A stretch of 64,000 nucleotides of DNA from Polynucleobacter sp. AP-Sving-400A-A2 (GTDB lineage: Bacteria > Pseudomonadota > Gammaproteobacteria > Burkholderiales > Burkholderiaceae), in contig NZ_CP061312.1 in assembly GCF_018688155.1 (NCBI RefSeq), positions 1,860,001-1,924,000 of the forward strand. Reading direction: 5' to 3'. The notes beneath the pieces were generated by a model that did not search any database, was not told where the DNA came from, and worked only from the letters and a program-made list of their open reading frames with translations. Below are positions 28,264 through 38,359 of the stretch, piece by piece. Made by a program: the position numbers and the translations under genes. The stretch's first letter is position 1. Each line of letters begins with the position of its first letter.

Positions 28264-29751
28264 ATGACCAAATTTTCATTAAAACCCTCTTTTAGGGTCT
28301 TACTGCTTACTGCTGGACTGGGCTTTAGCCTCCTCTCAAGCAATAGCGTCGCCAAATCCAATAGCCTAGATAGCGGTCAAGCTGTATTTGAGGTCCTAGC
28401 CTCTGAAATCGCTCTTCAGCGCGGTGAAGCTGGCTTGGCATACACAACGTATTTAGAGCTCGCTCGGCAACTAGATGACCCCCGCTTGGCACAGAGGGCT
28501 ATGGAAATCGCAATTACAGCAGGCGCGCCTGATCTTGCACTCCAAGCAGCGCAAACATGGGATGGTTTAGCTGGGCCGAAGCAAACTAGACCCAAAGAAG
28601 TGCTGGTCACCCTCTTAATTCTGAATCAACGCTGGTCAGATGCAGTCAAACCCGCCATCTCACTCTTAAGTCAACAAACACCAGCACTACGTGAAAATAC
28701 TTTGCTACAGATTCAGGCCTTATTAGCAAAAGCCACTGATGAATCAGAAGCACTAAGGGCTTTTTATGAAATTGTTTCAACAATAAAGCCAGAACCAAAA
28801 GATCCGGGTCTACTCTATACCTACGCCATGTCTGCTGAAAAATCAGGACATCTCGATGTGATGGAGAAAACGCTGCGCGAAATCTTGCGTAAGAACCCGA
28901 ATGATGTCAATAGTCTAAATGCACTTGGTTACTCACTAGCTGATCGCAATCAGAAGTTACCAGAAGCATTTAAGCTGATTAGTAAAGCGCATCAACTCTC
29001 GCCTAAGGATGGTTTTATATTAGACAGTCTTGGCTGGGTGAACTTTCGAATGGGTAAAAATGATCTTGCCTTAGAGCAACTACAACAAGCATTCAGCATG
29101 AAACCTGAAGCAGATATTGCTGCACATATTGGCGAAGTCCTGTGGGTAATGAATCGCCCAATTGAGGCGGAAGATATGTGGCGCAAAGCGCAGCAATTAG
29201 ACGCCAATAACCCGACCCTCAAGGAAACTTTGAAGCGCTTGAAACCTGATTGGTCGCTAGCAGATACCGCTCTCAAAGGCACATGGGACGGTCGTTTTTC
29301 GGTAAAGATAACCGGACTCACCGAAAGTAAAAATCAGGGTGGCTCAGGTGGATTTACATTGACGCAAGATGCCTTGATCGACGTATTAGAAATTCGTAAT
29401 CCGGTAGGTGGATCCATTGCAAAAATTACGATTAAGCCTGGTGAGGCTATCCTTGAGCGCGATGGTCAATTAACCACGGCTATCGATGCTGATACTCTGA
29501 TACAAAATACATTAGGACTCCCACTACCTGCTCGCGGTCTCTCAGACTGGTTGCGTGGAAAAACTCGTCCCGGTGGTAATGCCAATGTTGAGCGAAATGC
29601 AACAGGGCAAGTGAGCAAAATCACGCAAGATGGTTGGACTTTAAATTACAACTGGAACAATACGCAGCGTTTAGAAAAACTCATGATGACTCGCAGCTCT
29701 AATATTGGATCGATAGATATCCGCTTGGTGTTTGATAATCCGAATGAGTGA
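28264..29751 (+). CDS. TPR protein fused to a LolB-like lipoprotein-insertion domain
   Basis: About 495 residues. An N-terminal hydrophobic signal sequence (about 10-30) is followed by tetratricopeptide-like helical repeats (about 35-330, clear units near NDVNSLNALGYSLADRN and GFILDSLGWVNFRMG) and then a C-terminal domain (about 338-495) with LolB features: WDGRFSVKITG, GGFTLTQD, LPLPARGLSDWLRG. In related genomes a TPR gene and a separate lolB precede ispE; here one frame carries both. There is no cysteine anywhere in the protein, so it cannot be lipidated like classical LolB. ATG 28264 was chosen; GTG 28258 is in frame. Confidence 0.8.
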   Translation: MTKFSLKPSFRVLLLTAGLGFSLLSSNSVAKSNSLDSGQAVFEVLASEIALQRGEAGLAYTTYLELARQLDDPRLAQRAMEIAITAGAPDLALQAAQTWDGLAGPKQTRPKEVLVTLLILNQRWSDAVKPAISLLSQQTPALRENTLLQIQALLAKATDESEALRAFYEIVSTIKPEPKDPGLLYTYAMSAEKSGHLDVMEKTLREILRKNPNDVNSLNALGYSLADRNQKLPEAFKLISKAHQLSPKDGFILDSLGWVNFRMGKNDLALEQLQQAFSMKPEADIAAHIGEVLWVMNRPIEAEDMWRKAQQLDANNPTLKETLKRLKPDWSLADTALKGTWDGRFSVKITGLTESKNQGGSGGFTLTQDALIDVLEIRNPVGGSIAKITIKPGEAILERDGQLTTAIDADTLIQNTLGLPLPARGLSDWLRGKTRPGGNANVERNATGQVSKITQDGWTLNYNWNNTQRLEKLMMTRSSNIGSIDIRLVFDNPNE

Positions 29752-29761
29752 AGTGTGATTG

Positions 29762-30634
29762 ATGAGTAAGACTTTAGAAATCCACTGTCCCGCAAAGCTC
29801 AATTTATTTCTACATATTATTGGACGCCGCGAAGATGGTTATCACCAACTCCAATCTGTTTTCCAGTTGATTGATTGGTGTGATGTTCTCACCTTAAAGC
29901 CTATTTCTGAAAATGAGATTCGTCGTATTGACCCCATTCCAGGCGTACCCCCAGAACAGGATTTAGTAGTGCGCGCTGCCCAAGCATTAAAAGATTTTTG
30001 CAAGACCAATCAGGGCGTTGAAATTGGCTTGAAAAAAATGATTCCGATGGGTGCAGGTCTAGGTGGAGGGTCGTCTGATGCCGCATCCACACTCATTGGT
30101 CTCAACACCCTCTGGGGCCTCCATCTTGATATCGCTACCTTGTGTCAGCTCGGCCTAAAACTAGGGGCAGATGTGCCATTTTTCATCTTTGGCCAAAATG
30201 CATTTGTTGAGGGCATTGGGGAGAAACTACAGGCCATTTCCTTGAAAACCCAAGACTTCGTGGTGATCTTCCCTAACCAGGGAATTGCCACAGCTCAGAT
30301 TTTTCAAGACCCTCAATTGACCCGCGATCATGCTCCGATTACAATAGATGGCTTTCTTGCATCGCCAAGCTCATATCAATCGAATGATTGTCAGGCAGTA
30401 GCGGTGCAGAAATGTCCTGAAGTGAAGCAAGCTTTAGATTGGATTTACCAGGCAGTGCCAAACTCGGCGCCTTGTATGTCCGGCTCTGGAAGTAGCGTTT
30501 TTGCCGCCTTAGACCCTAAGACGGACACCGCAAATCTGGAAAATCTTCTGCAAAATCTTCCAAAAGGATGGATAGGTCGAATTGTTCGGGGTCTAAATAA
30601 AAATCCCGCTTACAATTTGATTTCTTCAGATTGA
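29762..30634 (+). CDS. ispE: 4-diphosphocytidyl-2-C-methyl-D-erythritol kinase
   Basis: GHMP kinase of the non-mevalonate isoprenoid pathway. About 290 residues with the N-terminal PAKLNLFLHI motif, the ATP loop PMGAGLGGGSSDAA (about 94-107) and C-terminal MSGSGSSVFA. Start ATG 29762 gives MSKTLEIHCPAKLN; the TTG one codon upstream is also in frame. It follows the TPR-LolB gene by 10 bases and ends 5 bases before a tRNA-Gln gene, a common lolB-ispE-tRNA-prs order in beta-proteobacteria. Confidence 0.96.
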   Translation: MSKTLEIHCPAKLNLFLHIIGRREDGYHQLQSVFQLIDWCDVLTLKPISENEIRRIDPIPGVPPEQDLVVRAAQALKDFCKTNQGVEIGLKKMIPMGAGLGGGSSDAASTLIGLNTLWGLHLDIATLCQLGLKLGADVPFFIFGQNAFVEGIGEKLQAISLKTQDFVVIFPNQGIATAQIFQDPQLTRDHAPITIDGFLASPSSYQSNDCQAVAVQKCPEVKQALDWIYQAVPNSAPCMSGSGSSVFAALDPKTDTANLENLLQNLPKGWIGRIVRGLNKNPAYNLISSD

Positions 30635-30639
30635 CCTGT

Positions 30640-30716
30640 AGGGGAATCGCCAAGCTGGTTAAGGCACTGGATTTTGATTCCAGCATGCGAAGGTTCGAAT
30701 CCTTCTTCCCCTGCCA
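30640..30716 (+). tRNA. tRNA-Gln (anticodon TTG)
   Basis: A 77-base cloverleaf with encoded CCA. Acceptor stem AGGGGAA (30640-30646) pairs with TTCCCCT (30706-30712), discriminator G and CCA at 30714-30716. The anticodon stem CTGGA/TCCAG (30667-30671 and 30679-30683) encloses loop TTTTGAT, giving anticodon TTG, which reads CAA and CAG. The T arm GTTCGAAT is normal. It lies between ispE and prs and may be processed from their transcript. Confidence 0.96.
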
Positions 30717-30777
30717 AACTCTGTAGATACGACCAAAAAACATCCATTCGACCTCTACCGAAACTCCAAAATCACCT

Positions 30778-31746
30778 ATGTCCGCCCCAATGAACGCAGA
30801 TTTACTGACTCTTTTCACAGGCAACGCAAATCCGGTTTTGGCTCATGCGGTAGCAAAAGAGCTTAACTTACCCATGGGAAAAGCATTTGTGGGTCGATTC
30901 TCTGATGGTGAAATCCAGGTAGAAATTCAAGAAAACGTCCGCGGCAAGAACGTGGTTGTTATCCAATCGACTTGCGCTCCAACGAACGACAGTCTGATGG
31001 AACTCATGATCATGATTGATGCCCTTAAGCGAGCTTCAGCAAGCCGCATAACCGCAGTGATCCCTTACTTCGGTTACGCTAGACAAGATCGTCGTCCACG
31101 CTCTGCACGGGTTGCCATCTCCGCCAGAATCGTAGCAAACATGCTTCAATCTGTTGCCGGTATCGAGCGTGTTTTGACCATGGATCTTCATGCCGACCAA
31201 ATTCAGGGCTTCTTTGATATCCCAGTAGATAACATTTACGCCTCTCCTGTTCTCCTGGCAGATTTAGAGGCTCAGAAAACTAAAAAAGATCTCATCATTG
31301 TTTCGCCGGATATTGGCGGCGTTGTTCGCGCCCGTGCAATGGCTAAACAATTAGGTACAGATTTGGCGATTATTGATAAACGCCGCCCTAAGGCTAACGT
31401 ATCTGAAGTAATGCACTTAATCGGTGAAGTGGAAGGTCGCCACTGCGTCATCATGGATGACATTATTGATACCGGTGGAACCCTCTGTAAGGCCGCTGAG
31501 GCACTGAAAGAGCGTGGTGCCAAGGGCGTTACTGCTTACTGTACTCATGCAGTACTCTCTGGTGGTGCTGTAGCCCGTATTGCTGCCTCCGAGTTAGACG
31601 AATTAGTAGTTACTGACACCATTCCATTAACTAGTGAAGCCCTGAAAGTGAGCAAAATCCGTCAATTGAGCGTTGCCCCCATCCTGGCTGAAACCCTTTC
31701 CCGCATCAGCAAGGGTGACTCAGTGATGTCGATGTTCGCTGAATAA
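30778..31746 (+). CDS. prs: Ribose-phosphate pyrophosphokinase
   Basis: Makes PRPP from ribose 5-phosphate and ATP for nucleotide, histidine and tryptophan synthesis. 322 residues with the N-terminal [10 protein letters not shown] and [12 protein letters not shown] motifs, the catalytic [10 protein letters not shown] loop and the PRPP-binding signature [12 protein letters not shown] (about 221-232). Its position after tRNA-Gln and before rplY and pth is the conserved proteobacterial order. An upstream promoter is not evident in the 61-base gap. Confidence 0.97.
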   Translation: MSAPMNADLLTLFTGNANPVLAHAVAKELNLPMGKAFVGRFSDGEIQVEIQENVRGKNVVVIQSTCAPTNDSLMELMIMIDALKRASASRITAVIPYFGYARQDRRPRSARVAISARIVANMLQSVAGIERVLTMDLHADQIQGFFDIPVDNIYASPVLLADLEAQKTKKDLIIVSPDIGGVVRARAMAKQLGTDLAIIDKRRPKANVSEVMHLIGEVEGRHCVIMDDIIDTGGTLCKAAEALKERGAKGVTAYCTHAVLSGGAVARIAASELDELVVTDTIPLTSEALKVSKIRQLSVAPILAETLSRISKGDSVMSMFAE

Positions 31747-31820
31747 GCCAAAAATATCGTTTACACCCCCGTTTTTGGTAATTTTGAGCCTTTTCTAGGC
31801 AAAAAGCACGATTCCCAAGA

Positions 31821-31826
31821 TATAAT
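31821..31826 (+). promoter_or_regulatory. Possible -10 element upstream of rplY
   Basis: A perfect TATAAT lies 57 bases before the rplY start codon. No convincing -35 hexamer is found 16-18 bases upstream, so this is a weak promoter call. It would provide rplY-pth with transcription independent of prs. Confidence 0.3.
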
Positions 31827-31882
31827 TAAAAGCTTTTCTGTTTGGTCGCGAACGGAAATTAACCTTAATTTAGGAATTGAAT

Positions 31883-32521
31883 ATGAAAGTAGTAGCCTTT
31901 GAAAGAAGCGTACAGGGAACGGGTGCGAGCCGCCGTCTGCGCAACTCCGGTAAAACTCCGGGCATCATCTACGGTGGTAAAGACACCGCAACTGTAATTG
32001 AGTTGGATCACAACGCACTGTTTCATGCTCTCCGCAAGGAAGCATTCCACTCATCCATCCTTGATCTCGAAATCGGCGGCAAAGCACAAAAAGTGTTGTT
32101 GCGCGATTACCAGATGCATCCATTTAAGCCCTTAGTTTTGCATATCGACTTCCAGCGCGTTTCCGCGACTGAGAAAGTTCACATGCGCGTTCCATTGCAT
32201 TTTATTAATGCTGACACTTCAGCTGCAGTGAAATTGCAGGGCGCTGTTATCAGCCACATCTCTACTGAATTGGAAATCTCTTGCTTACCAGCAGATTTGC
32301 CAGAGTTCATTGAAGTGGACTTAAGCAAGATTGAAGTTGGTCATGGCATCCATGCTAAAGATATCGCATTGCCAAAAGGCGTTACCTTGGTATTACATAT
32401 TGAGCAAGAAAACCCAGTACTAGCTAACGCACGTATCCCAGCAGTGAAATCTGCCGATACTGAAGCTGCTCCTGCAGCTGCTGCGGCTCCTGCTGCTGAA
32501 GCCCCAAAGGATAAAGCTTAA
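31883..32521 (+). CDS. rplY: 50S ribosomal protein L25/general stress protein Ctc
   Basis: 5S rRNA-binding ribosomal protein, long (CTC) form. 212 residues: N-terminal L25 domain (about 1-95, with [19 protein letters not shown]), a TL5-like C-terminal beta domain (about 100-185) and an alanine/proline-rich tail ending in KDKA. The ATG at 31883 has AGGA at 31872-31875 seven bases upstream and is preferred to the in-frame TTG at 31877. A strong terminator follows. Confidence 0.95.
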   Translation: MKVVAFERSVQGTGASRRLRNSGKTPGIIYGGKDTATVIELDHNALFHALRKEAFHSSILDLEIGGKAQKVLLRDYQMHPFKPLVLHIDFQRVSATEKVHMRVPLHFINADTSAAVKLQGAVISHISTELEISCLPADLPEFIEVDLSKIEVGHGIHAKDIALPKGVTLVLHIEQENPVLANARIPAVKSADTEAAPAAAAAPAAEAPKDKA

Positions 32522-32553
32522 TCATTTAAGCCTTATTTTTGCGACAGAGGAAG

Positions 32554-32580
32554 CCCGCTTACAAGCGGGTTTTCTTTTTT
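32554..32580 (+). terminator. Rho-independent terminator after rplY
   Basis: CCCGCT (32554-32559) pairs with AGCGGG (32564-32569) around a TACA loop, followed by a T-rich tract through 32580. It separates rplY from pth, which starts 32 bases further on, so pth expression needs read-through or a promoter inside this region. Confidence 0.85.
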
Positions 32581-32611
32581 GCAGAAAAGCTTTTATCCTT
32601 AAGCACTCATC

Positions 32612-33208
32612 ATGACTAAATTAATTATTGGCCTAGGCAACCCAGGTGAAGAACATATTGAAGATCGGCACAATGCTGGCTTCTGGTTTGTGGACGCACT
32701 CGCTAAACAATTAAACATCCGCTTTGAAACTGAAAAACGCTTTCATGGAAAAGTGGCTAAGGCTAAATGGGAAGATGAAGATCTCTTCTTACTCAAACCC
32801 AGCACTTATATGAACCTGAGCGGTCAGGCTGTTGGAGCACTATGCCGCTTTCATAAAATTACACCTAAAGATGTGCTGGTAGTACAGGATGAGCTAGATC
32901 TTAAGCCTGGCACTGCACGTATCAAGCTTGGCGGCGGTACTGGAGGACATAATGGTTTAAAAGATATCCAAGCCCACTTAGGAACCCCTGATTACTGGCG
33001 CCTACGTCTGGGTATTGGCCACCCACGCGATCTTGCCCCAGAGGGTGCACGAGTAATGGACGTGGCTGACTTCGTGTTGAGAAGGCCATTACAACTAGAA
33101 CAAAAGCAGATTGATGCAAGTATTGAAAATGGCTTACAAATTCTGCCTTTATTTCTAAGAGGTGATACTCAGGCAGCGATGCTCGAATTGCACTCTAAAA
33201 CAAATTAA
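32612..33208 (+). CDS. pth: Peptidyl-tRNA hydrolase
   Basis: Releases tRNA from peptidyl-tRNA dropped by ribosomes. 198 residues with the N-terminal IIGLGNPGEE motif, catalytic His20 in RHNAGFW, the KPSTYMNLSG loop and the GGGTGGHNGLKD motif (about 108-119). The start MTKLIIGLGN is the family start. It converges with the ferredoxin gene, 14 bases apart. Confidence 0.96.
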   Translation: MTKLIIGLGNPGEEHIEDRHNAGFWFVDALAKQLNIRFETEKRFHGKVAKAKWEDEDLFLLKPSTYMNLSGQAVGALCRFHKITPKDVLVVQDELDLKPGTARIKLGGGTGGHNGLKDIQAHLGTPDYWRLRLGIGHPRDLAPEGARVMDVADFVLRRPLQLEQKQIDASIENGLQILPLFLRGDTQAAMLELHSKTN

Positions 33209-33222
33209 ACAGTACTAATTAC

Positions 33223-34001
<779 letters not shown>

Positions 34002-34037
34002 AAGGCTCCTAAGGCTTTTTCAGCTACAGGCAAGAGT

Positions 34038-34667
34038 TTAGTCCCTCTTGGAGCGAAATAGACAAGCTTTTACTTGTCCAGCCTCTAAGTATTTTCCACA
34101 ATGCCAATCAGGTACTAAAGCCTCAATCTGCTCACGGGGGCGACTAGCAGGAAACTCTACGTAAATGCCCCCGCCCGCACTGTCATCACACACACGAGCA
34201 GCCTCTATAAACGCTTGATTTAATAGACCCTCTTCCTGAAAGGGTGGGTCTATAAAAATCAAGTTGCTGGAGCGATCAGCTTGTTGTTTTAAGAACTCCA
34301 AGCTATCTCTGTGAAGAATCTGCACATCTCCAGGAGCAGGAGATGACTCCAGCAAAGCAAAATTCGCTAGGAGTTTGGCATAGGCCTGTTTGTCTTTTTC
34401 TAATAGGGTTACTGAAATAGCATGTCGTGAGGCGGCCTCAAAACCTAATGCGCCAGTTCCAGCAAACAAATCTAAACAACGCAAACCGACCAAATCTTGT
34501 CCGAGCCAATTAAAGAGAGTCTCACGAATGCGATCGGTAGTGGGGCGAAGACCGGGTAAATCCAGTACACCTAGCAAACGACTGCGCCAAACCCCACCAA
34601 TAATGCGAACTTTCTGTGGGGGCTCAGAACGTATGCCTAATGAAGCTGACTTAACTAGCTTATTTAT
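34038..34667 (-). CDS. rsmD: 16S rRNA (guanine(966)-N(2))-methyltransferase RsmD, with probable ATA start
   Basis: Methylates G966 of 16S rRNA. The SAM motif DLFAGTGALGFEAASR and the catalytic NPPY-like FIDPPFQ are present. The first standard start in this frame is TTG 34577, but the frame upstream encodes KVRIIGGVWRSR, the conserved N-terminal strand of RsmD, so the protein must start earlier. Between the in-frame TAG and that strand there is no ATG, GTG or TTG. An ATA at 34667 sits six bases after AGGAG (34674-34678) and would give a 209-residue protein starting NKLVKSASLGIRSE. Either ATA is used or an ATG was changed. The start overlaps the end of the M16 peptidase gene. Confidence 0.75.
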   Translation of the reverse strand: MNKLVKSASLGIRSEPPQKVRIIGGVWRSRLLGVLDLPGLRPTTDRIRETLFNWLGQDLVGLRCLDLFAGTGALGFEAASRHAISVTLLEKDKQAYAKLLANFALLESSPAPGDVQILHRDSLEFLKQQADRSSNLIFIDPPFQEEGLLNQAFIEAARVCDDSAGGGIYVEFPASRPREQIEALVPDWHCGKYLEAGQVKACLFRSKRD

Positions 34668-36003
34668 TTTTCGCTCCTAAGACCACAATTTTCATGCGAT
34701 CCATGGCTAAGTATTTTTGAAACGCCGCTTTGACTTGCTCAAGGCTAACCGTCTCCACTTGCTTGGTCCAAATCTCCATCGTATCGAGAGGCAAATTATT
34801 CCAAGCAATGGATGACACGTTATCGAGTAACTTACGGTTGTTATCAATTCTTAAAGGATAGCCATTGATTAAGTTTGCTTTGGCTGCCTCGAGCTCCGCT
34901 TGCGTTGGGCCATCAGTAATAAATTGCGCAATGGTTGAACTCATTACCTCTAGTGCTAAAGTAGCTTGATCATTCTTTGTTTGTAAGCCCGCCTGAAATA
35001 TCCCCGCATCCTTACCTGGGGCAAAGTAGCTAAACACACTATAAGCAAGGCCACGCTTCTCGCGCACCTCTGACATCAGACGGGATACAAAGCCGCCACC
35101 GCCCAAAATATAGTTACCCACTAGTAATGGGAAGAAATCGGGGTTGTTACGGTTTATCGCAGTCATCCCCATAGTAATATGCGCTTGCTGAGAATCAAAC
35201 GGAATGGCAACTTCGCGTTGACTTAAAGGCTCCACTGGTGAGCGCTCAAACTCTGGTAACTTAGCTACAGGAAATCCAGACTGAGGCACTCTTTGCAATA
35301 AACCCTGAACAATTTCAGTAGCCTCGGCTTTGCTTACATCACCCACAATGCTGACAATCATTCGATCACCACGGTAAAGCTGTTTATGAAACTGCTGCAG
35401 GTCGCTTGCGCTGATATTGGCAATACTTTTCACTGTTGGTGAATTGGCCAGCGGATAGTTTCCATAAACGGATTTTCTAAAGCGACGATCCAACACTGAC
35501 TCCGGCTTTGTCTCCGACTCTAGCAGTGCAGTAGTCATCCTTTGCTTCTCACGCGCCAAGATCTTTGCATCATAGGTAGGCGCGCTCAACATCGCCGAAG
35601 CCAATTGAACGGCGCGATCACGTAAATCTTTACGACTCAAAGTCCGAATACGCATGACAGCGCGCTCACCGCCAACAGAAATACCGAGGTTTGCACCAAG
35701 GTCTGCAATCTCATCAGCAATCTGCGCCTCATTTAACAGACCCTTATCAGATTTAGCGCCATAGTTCATTAGCCGCCCAGCCATAGTAGCTAAGCCACTC
35801 TTCACTTCTGGATCGTAACGGTCGCCCGCATCAATACTGATCTCGATATCCACCATGGGCAGTGCCTTGGTTTGTACTAAATAGGCTTGCGCGCCCTTGA
35901 AGGAGTCTAGTTTTTCAATAGGTAATATCGCGTGTGCTGATGTGCTTACTCCAACTATCAGCGCAATTGCAAAACAGATTTGCGAGAGGAATTTATTTAG
36001 CAT
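34660..36003 (-). CDS. M16-family peptidase homolog, non-catalytic partner
   Basis: About 447 residues with a signal peptide (about 1-25, ending SAHA), so periplasmic. It has two M16 half-domains and the RY-type C-terminal motif EVREKRGLAYSVFSYF, but lacks the HxxEH zinc motif in the position where its neighbour has it. This matches the inactive subunit of heterodimeric M16 peptidases. ATG 36003 has AAGGAGG at 36012-36018 upstream and overlaps the stop of the catalytic partner (35993-36003); GTG 36030 is an unlikely extension. Confidence 0.88.
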   Translation of the reverse strand: MLNKFLSQICFAIALIVGVSTSAHAILPIEKLDSFKGAQAYLVQTKALPMVDIEISIDAGDRYDPEVKSGLATMAGRLMNYGAKSDKGLLNEAQIADEIADLGANLGISVGGERAVMRIRTLSRKDLRDRAVQLASAMLSAPTYDAKILAREKQRMTTALLESETKPESVLDRRFRKSVYGNYPLANSPTVKSIANISASDLQQFHKQLYRGDRMIVSIVGDVSKAEATEIVQGLLQRVPQSGFPVAKLPEFERSPVEPLSQREVAIPFDSQQAHITMGMTAINRNNPDFFPLLVGNYILGGGGFVSRLMSEVREKRGLAYSVFSYFAPGKDAGIFQAGLQTKNDQATLALEVMSSTIAQFITDGPTQAELEAAKANLINGYPLRIDNNRKLLDNVSSIAWNNLPLDTMEIWTKQVETVSLEQVKAAFQKYLAMDRMKIVVLGAKNK

Positions 36004-37378
36004 CACGATTGCCTCCTTGGTTGCTCTCACCGGACTGCCGTGCCTGTGGGTCTAGGACTGCTATGGTGAGCCCCTCATCTACTAAATATTTTTTTGCAAC
36101 AGCTTGGACTTGTGCGGGAGTAATGGTTTGCATCTTCTCGAGCATCACATCAATATCTTTCCAGGAGAATCCAGCCATCTCTGTACTGCCGATTTCCATG
36201 GCCTGCCCGAAAATGGAATCGCGCTTATAAATTTGATCAGACAAAATGCGCACCTTCACCCGCTTGAGCTCTGACTCTAAGATTCCTTTATCAACAACTT
36301 CTTTCAAGGCTTTACGAATACTTTTCTCCGCCTGCTCTACTGTCTTGCCTTTGGCCATGCTGCTACTAATAAAAAATAGTTCAGGTCCTCTAGAGATCAT
36401 GTCGTAACCCACGCCTACATCATTTACTACGCGCTCTTGCTTTACCAGCGTGCGATTTAAGCGTGCGTTGTCATAACCGTCAAGCACAGCAGACAAAAGT
36501 TCTAGCGCATAAGGTTCATTGTTGTCCAAGCTCCCTACTTCTAGCTTAGGAACTTTCCATGCCATTGCTAGTTGCGCACTATCAGCAGGTGCTTTTACTT
36601 GCACTCGCTTAGTGCCTTTTTGCACGGGTTCAATCTGGGGCTTACGTTCTGGCAACTCTCTAGCGGAAGCAACTCCGTAATATTTTTCCACCGCTCGTAA
36701 AATCACTTGAGGATCGACATCACCAGCAATGACAACAGTTGCGTTATTTGGTTTGTACCAACTGCGATACCAATCACGTGCATCTATGGCTTTCATATTA
36801 ACCAAATCATTCATCCATCCAACCACCGGATGACGGTAAGGGGAACTCATATACGCGGTAGCAGTGAGCGATTCATTGAGCAAGCTGCTGGGATTATCTT
36901 CCGTACGCAGTCGACGCTCTTCCATCACCACCTGAATTTCTTTCAAAAATTCTGCATCATCAAAATTGAGGTTGGACATCCGATCAGCCTCTAATCTCAT
37001 CACCTCATCTAGCTTAGACTTTTCAACTTGCTGAAAGTAAGCGGTGTAGTCACGGGAGGTAAAGGCATTTTCTCGACCGCCCACTGCTGCAACTAAGCGC
37101 GAGAACTCACCTGACTTTACTTTGTGGGTGCCCTTGAACATCATGTGCTCCAGCACATGCGCTACCCCAGTCTTGCCATTCACCTCATCCATGGAGCCCG
37201 CGCGATACCAAACCATGTGTGCAACGGTAGGTGCACGATGATCTTCACGCACAATCAACTTAAGGCCATTGGAGAGTTGAAACTCGTGGGTATTTGCTTG
37301 CCCCACCTCTGGAGCCGCAAAAGCAGCAGAACAGCTGAGGACCAAATAGAGAGAAAAACTGAATAAAGTTGAACGCAT
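35993..37378 (-). CDS. M16-family zinc peptidase, catalytic partner
   Basis: About 461 residues, exported: the N-terminus MRSTLFSFSLYLVLSCSAAFA is a signal peptide that ends either at AFA|AP or, less clearly, at the cysteine as a lipoprotein. The inverted zinc motif HVLEH (about 65-69), with the downstream glutamate region, marks an active M16 peptidase. The next gene encodes an M16 protein without this motif and overlaps by 11 bases, so the two very likely form a periplasmic heterodimer; substrate unknown. Starts at GTG 37390, TTG 37384 and ATG 37378 are all in frame; ATG is preferred. Confidence 0.88.
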   Translation of the reverse strand: MRSTLFSFSLYLVLSCSAAFAAPEVGQANTHEFQLSNGLKLIVREDHRAPTVAHMVWYRAGSMDEVNGKTGVAHVLEHMMFKGTHKVKSGEFSRLVAAVGGRENAFTSRDYTAYFQQVEKSKLDEVMRLEADRMSNLNFDDAEFLKEIQVVMEERRLRTEDNPSSLLNESLTATAYMSSPYRHPVVGWMNDLVNMKAIDARDWYRSWYKPNNATVVIAGDVDPQVILRAVEKYYGVASARELPERKPQIEPVQKGTKRVQVKAPADSAQLAMAWKVPKLEVGSLDNNEPYALELLSAVLDGYDNARLNRTLVKQERVVNDVGVGYDMISRGPELFFISSSMAKGKTVEQAEKSIRKALKEVVDKGILESELKRVKVRILSDQIYKRDSIFGQAMEIGSTEMAGFSWKDIDVMLEKMQTITPAQVQAVAKKYLVDEGLTIAVLDPQARQSGESNQGGNRDAK

Positions 37379-37440
37379 CTGCAAGATCACCTATCCCAAG
37401 AATTTAATTGATAAGATGCAAGGATTAAATTGTATCGATT

Positions 37441-38331
37441 ATGTTCGGCCTACGTAAAACTCTCGGATCCTTATTCCAATCTATTCAGACTGATGAAGCC
37501 TGGTTTGATGCCCTAGAAGAATCTCTTATTCTGAGCGATGTGGGCCTTCTCACGACCGAACAATTGATTAATAAGCTCCGTAAAGCCGCCAAATCGGAAA
37601 AAGCCAGCAGCCCTGAAGAACTCAAGCAACTACTGATCGAAGAAGTGGCGATACTCCTGAAAGCCTTGGAGGCTAACCCCAATCCCCTGTACGTCCATGA
37701 GCAAAAGACCACACCAGAGGTGTGGCTAGTAATAGGTGTCAATGGTGCTGGCAAGACCACCACGATCGGTAAACTCTGCAGACTTTTTCAGTCGCAAGGT
37801 AAATCTGTCTTACTGGCAGCTGGCGATACTTTCCGGGCCGCGGCACGCAACCAGCTCCTTGAATGGGGTGGCCGCAATCAGGTCGATGTCATCATGCAAG
37901 AAAGTGGTGATGCGGCGGCAGTGGCGCACGATGCCATTCATGCGGCGATTTCTCGCAAAAGCGATATCCTGATCATTGATACCGCTGGCAGACTGGCTAC
38001 TCAAGACCATCTGATGGAAGAGTTAAAGAAGATCAAAAGAGTGATTGGTAAAGCTCTTCCTGGGGCGCCTCACCAGACTTTGCTTGTTCTTGATGGCAAT
38101 ACTGGTCAAAACGGTTTAAGCCAAGTAAGAGCCTTTCATGCCGCTTTAGAACTTTCTGCCTTAATTGTGACTAAATTGGACGGCACCGCTAAAGGTGGAG
38201 TCATTTGCGCACTTGCACAGACCCTCGGCGATGGGCTAAAACCAGCGGTTCTAGCTTTAGGCAAAGGTGAGGGAATTGATGATTTAGCCCCCTTCACGGC
38301 CGCACAATATTCTTCTGAATTATTCAATTAA
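37441..38331 (+). CDS. ftsY: Signal recognition particle receptor FtsY
   Basis: SRP receptor GTPase that delivers ribosomes making membrane proteins to the translocon. 296 residues: NG domain with the G1 loop GVNGAGKTTT (99-108), DTAGR, and TKLDGTAKGG. It lacks the long acidic N-terminal A domain found in E. coli and is close to the minimal NG form. It starts 50 bases from the divergent M16 gene and is followed by rpoH on the same strand with a CIRCE-controlled promoter between. Confidence 0.95.
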   Translation: MFGLRKTLGSLFQSIQTDEAWFDALEESLILSDVGLLTTEQLINKLRKAAKSEKASSPEELKQLLIEEVAILLKALEANPNPLYVHEQKTTPEVWLVIGVNGAGKTTTIGKLCRLFQSQGKSVLLAAGDTFRAAARNQLLEWGGRNQVDVIMQESGDAAAVAHDAIHAAISRKSDILIIDTAGRLATQDHLMEELKKIKRVIGKALPGAPHQTLLVLDGNTGQNGLSQVRAFHAALELSALIVTKLDGTAKGGVICALAQTLGDGLKPAVLALGKGEGIDDLAPFTAAQYSSELFN

Positions 38332-38359
38332 ATCATAGACTTATGGAAGTAAAAAACCA

